Assembly (NCBI GenBank): GCA_032027165.1
Contig: JAVSMO010000001.1
Location: 2,881,396 to 2,920,643, forward strand
Direction of reading: 5' to 3'
From: Denitratisoma sp.
GTDB taxonomy: Bacteria > Pseudomonadota > Gammaproteobacteria > Burkholderiales > Rhodocyclaceae
Length of the DNA stretch: 39,248 nucleotides
Shown: piece after piece, positions 38,943 through 39,248 of the stretch
Numbering within the stretch: the first letter of the stretch is position 1
How the letters are laid out: each line of letters begins with the position of its first letter
The notes under the pieces: generated by a model
Seen by the model: the letters and a program-made list of their open reading frames with translations, nothing else
Database searches by the model: none
Told to the model about the DNA's origin: nothing
Translations under genes and position numbers: made by a program

Positions 38943-39248
38943 ATGAAGAAACTGATTGCAGTCCTCATGCTGGCCGTCGGATTCGCGGCCGGCGCCCCGG
39001 CGATGGCCGAGGAGAAGGCGGCGCCTGCGGCGGAAGTCTCTGCGCCGGCCGCCGTCGTCGCCGCGGCCGCGGCGGAAGCGGCGCCGGCCGCCGCGCCCGT
39101 GCCGAACAAGGGCGACACGGCGTGGATGACGGTGGCCACGGTGCTGGTGATCCTGATGACCATCCCCGGCCTGGCGATGTTCTACGGCGGCCTGGTGCGC
39201 GCCAAGAACATGCTCTCGGTGCTGATGCAGGTCTTCGTCATCTTCTCG
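38943..39248 (+). CDS. amtB: Ammonium transporter AmtB (5' part, runs off window)
   Basis: The first 102 codons of an ammonium channel. The signal peptide (MKKLIAVLMLAVGFAAGAPA, cut near AMA-EEK) is followed by an Ala/Pro-rich stretch of about 35 residues. Then the first membrane helix appears (NKGDTAWMTVATVLVILMTI and PGLAMFYGGLVRAKNMLSVL), which is the Amt signature. GGAGGG is just upstream of the ATG. The Ala-rich spacer between signal and channel is longer than in E. coli AmtB. The C-terminal region that binds GlnK is outside the window. Confidence 0.95.
   Translation, partial: MKKLIAVLMLAVGFAAGAPAMAEEKAAPAAEVSAPAAVVAAAAAEAAPAAAPVPNKGDTAWMTVATVLVILMTIPGLAMFYGGLVRAKNMLSVLMQVFVIFS

Overview
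The window looks like a GC-rich (by eye about two thirds G+C) chromosomal segment from a betaproteobacterium, most likely of the Rhodocyclaceae/Azoarcus type. Pointers are the order def-fmt-htpX, rsmB-DUF4390-ntrY-ntrX-trkA-trkH, hemE-priA, and ubiK / TorF-type porin / glnK / amtB. It is core-genome-like: no insertion sequence, prophage, CRISPR array, tRNA or rRNA was seen. Both ends cut a gene (a LysM protein at the left, amtB at the right).

Layout. 1-2.8 kb: LysM protein (-), then def, fmt and htpX (+), with a heat-shock (sigma32) type promoter in front of htpX. 2.86-9.5 kb (-): a tightly overlapping block of acetyl-CoA synthetase, 2-oxoacid dehydrogenase E1alpha, E1beta, lipoyl E2 and a stand-alone acyl carrier protein, preceded by homospermidine synthase. 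This block splits def-fmt-htpX from rsmB. 9.7-20.8 kb (+): DUF454 protein, rsmB, DUF4390 protein, the NtrY/NtrX-like two-component pair, trkA, two tandem trkH paralogues and hemE. 20.8-21.2 kb: an AT-rich gap with DnaA boxes, then priA. 23.4-25.8 kb (-): MFS transporter, MOSC protein and carbonic anhydrase. 25.9-30.5 kb: DUF1840 protein (+), then metH (-) behind a SAM-II riboswitch plus terminator, and a small lipoprotein. 30.6-32.8 kb (+): rhodanese, TlpA-like thioredoxin and a second MFS transporter. 32.8-37.5 kb (-): comM, bacteriohemerythrin, two YceI proteins, cytochrome b561, a MarR regulator with its operator/promoter, and ubiK. 37.5 kb to the end (+): a nitrogen-control promoter (NtrC site plus sigma54 promoter) driving a TorF-type porin, glnK and amtB.

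How the genes work together. Protein N-terminus maturation (def/fmt), membrane quality control (htpX), rRNA methylation (rsmB), potassium uptake (trkA/trkH/trkH) and heme synthesis are housekeeping. The AcsA-E1-E2-ACP block is an acyl-activation module that makes acetyl groups from acetate and from a 2-oxoacid; the coupled ACP suggests that acetyl is passed to a carrier protein. The MarR-b561-YceI-YceI genes look like a redox/quinone-linked envelope operon under autorepression. The right end is the ammonium-sensing and transport operon.

Most notable observations: (1) the octamer CTGACTTT / AAAGTCAG occurs nine times, mostly inside genes and often using codons that look rare for this GC content; (2) a SAM-II riboswitch on metH whose aptamer starts at the predicted transcription start and is followed by an intrinsic terminator; (3) an ACP translationally coupled to a lipoyl E2; (4) an NtrX-like regulator whose AAA+ domain has lost its ATPase and sigma54 motifs; (5) tandem TrkH paralogues of equal length that differ in the selectivity filter but share a 95/96 identical patch; (6) DnaA boxes between hemE and priA. 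All calls come from reading the sequence; no database search was run.
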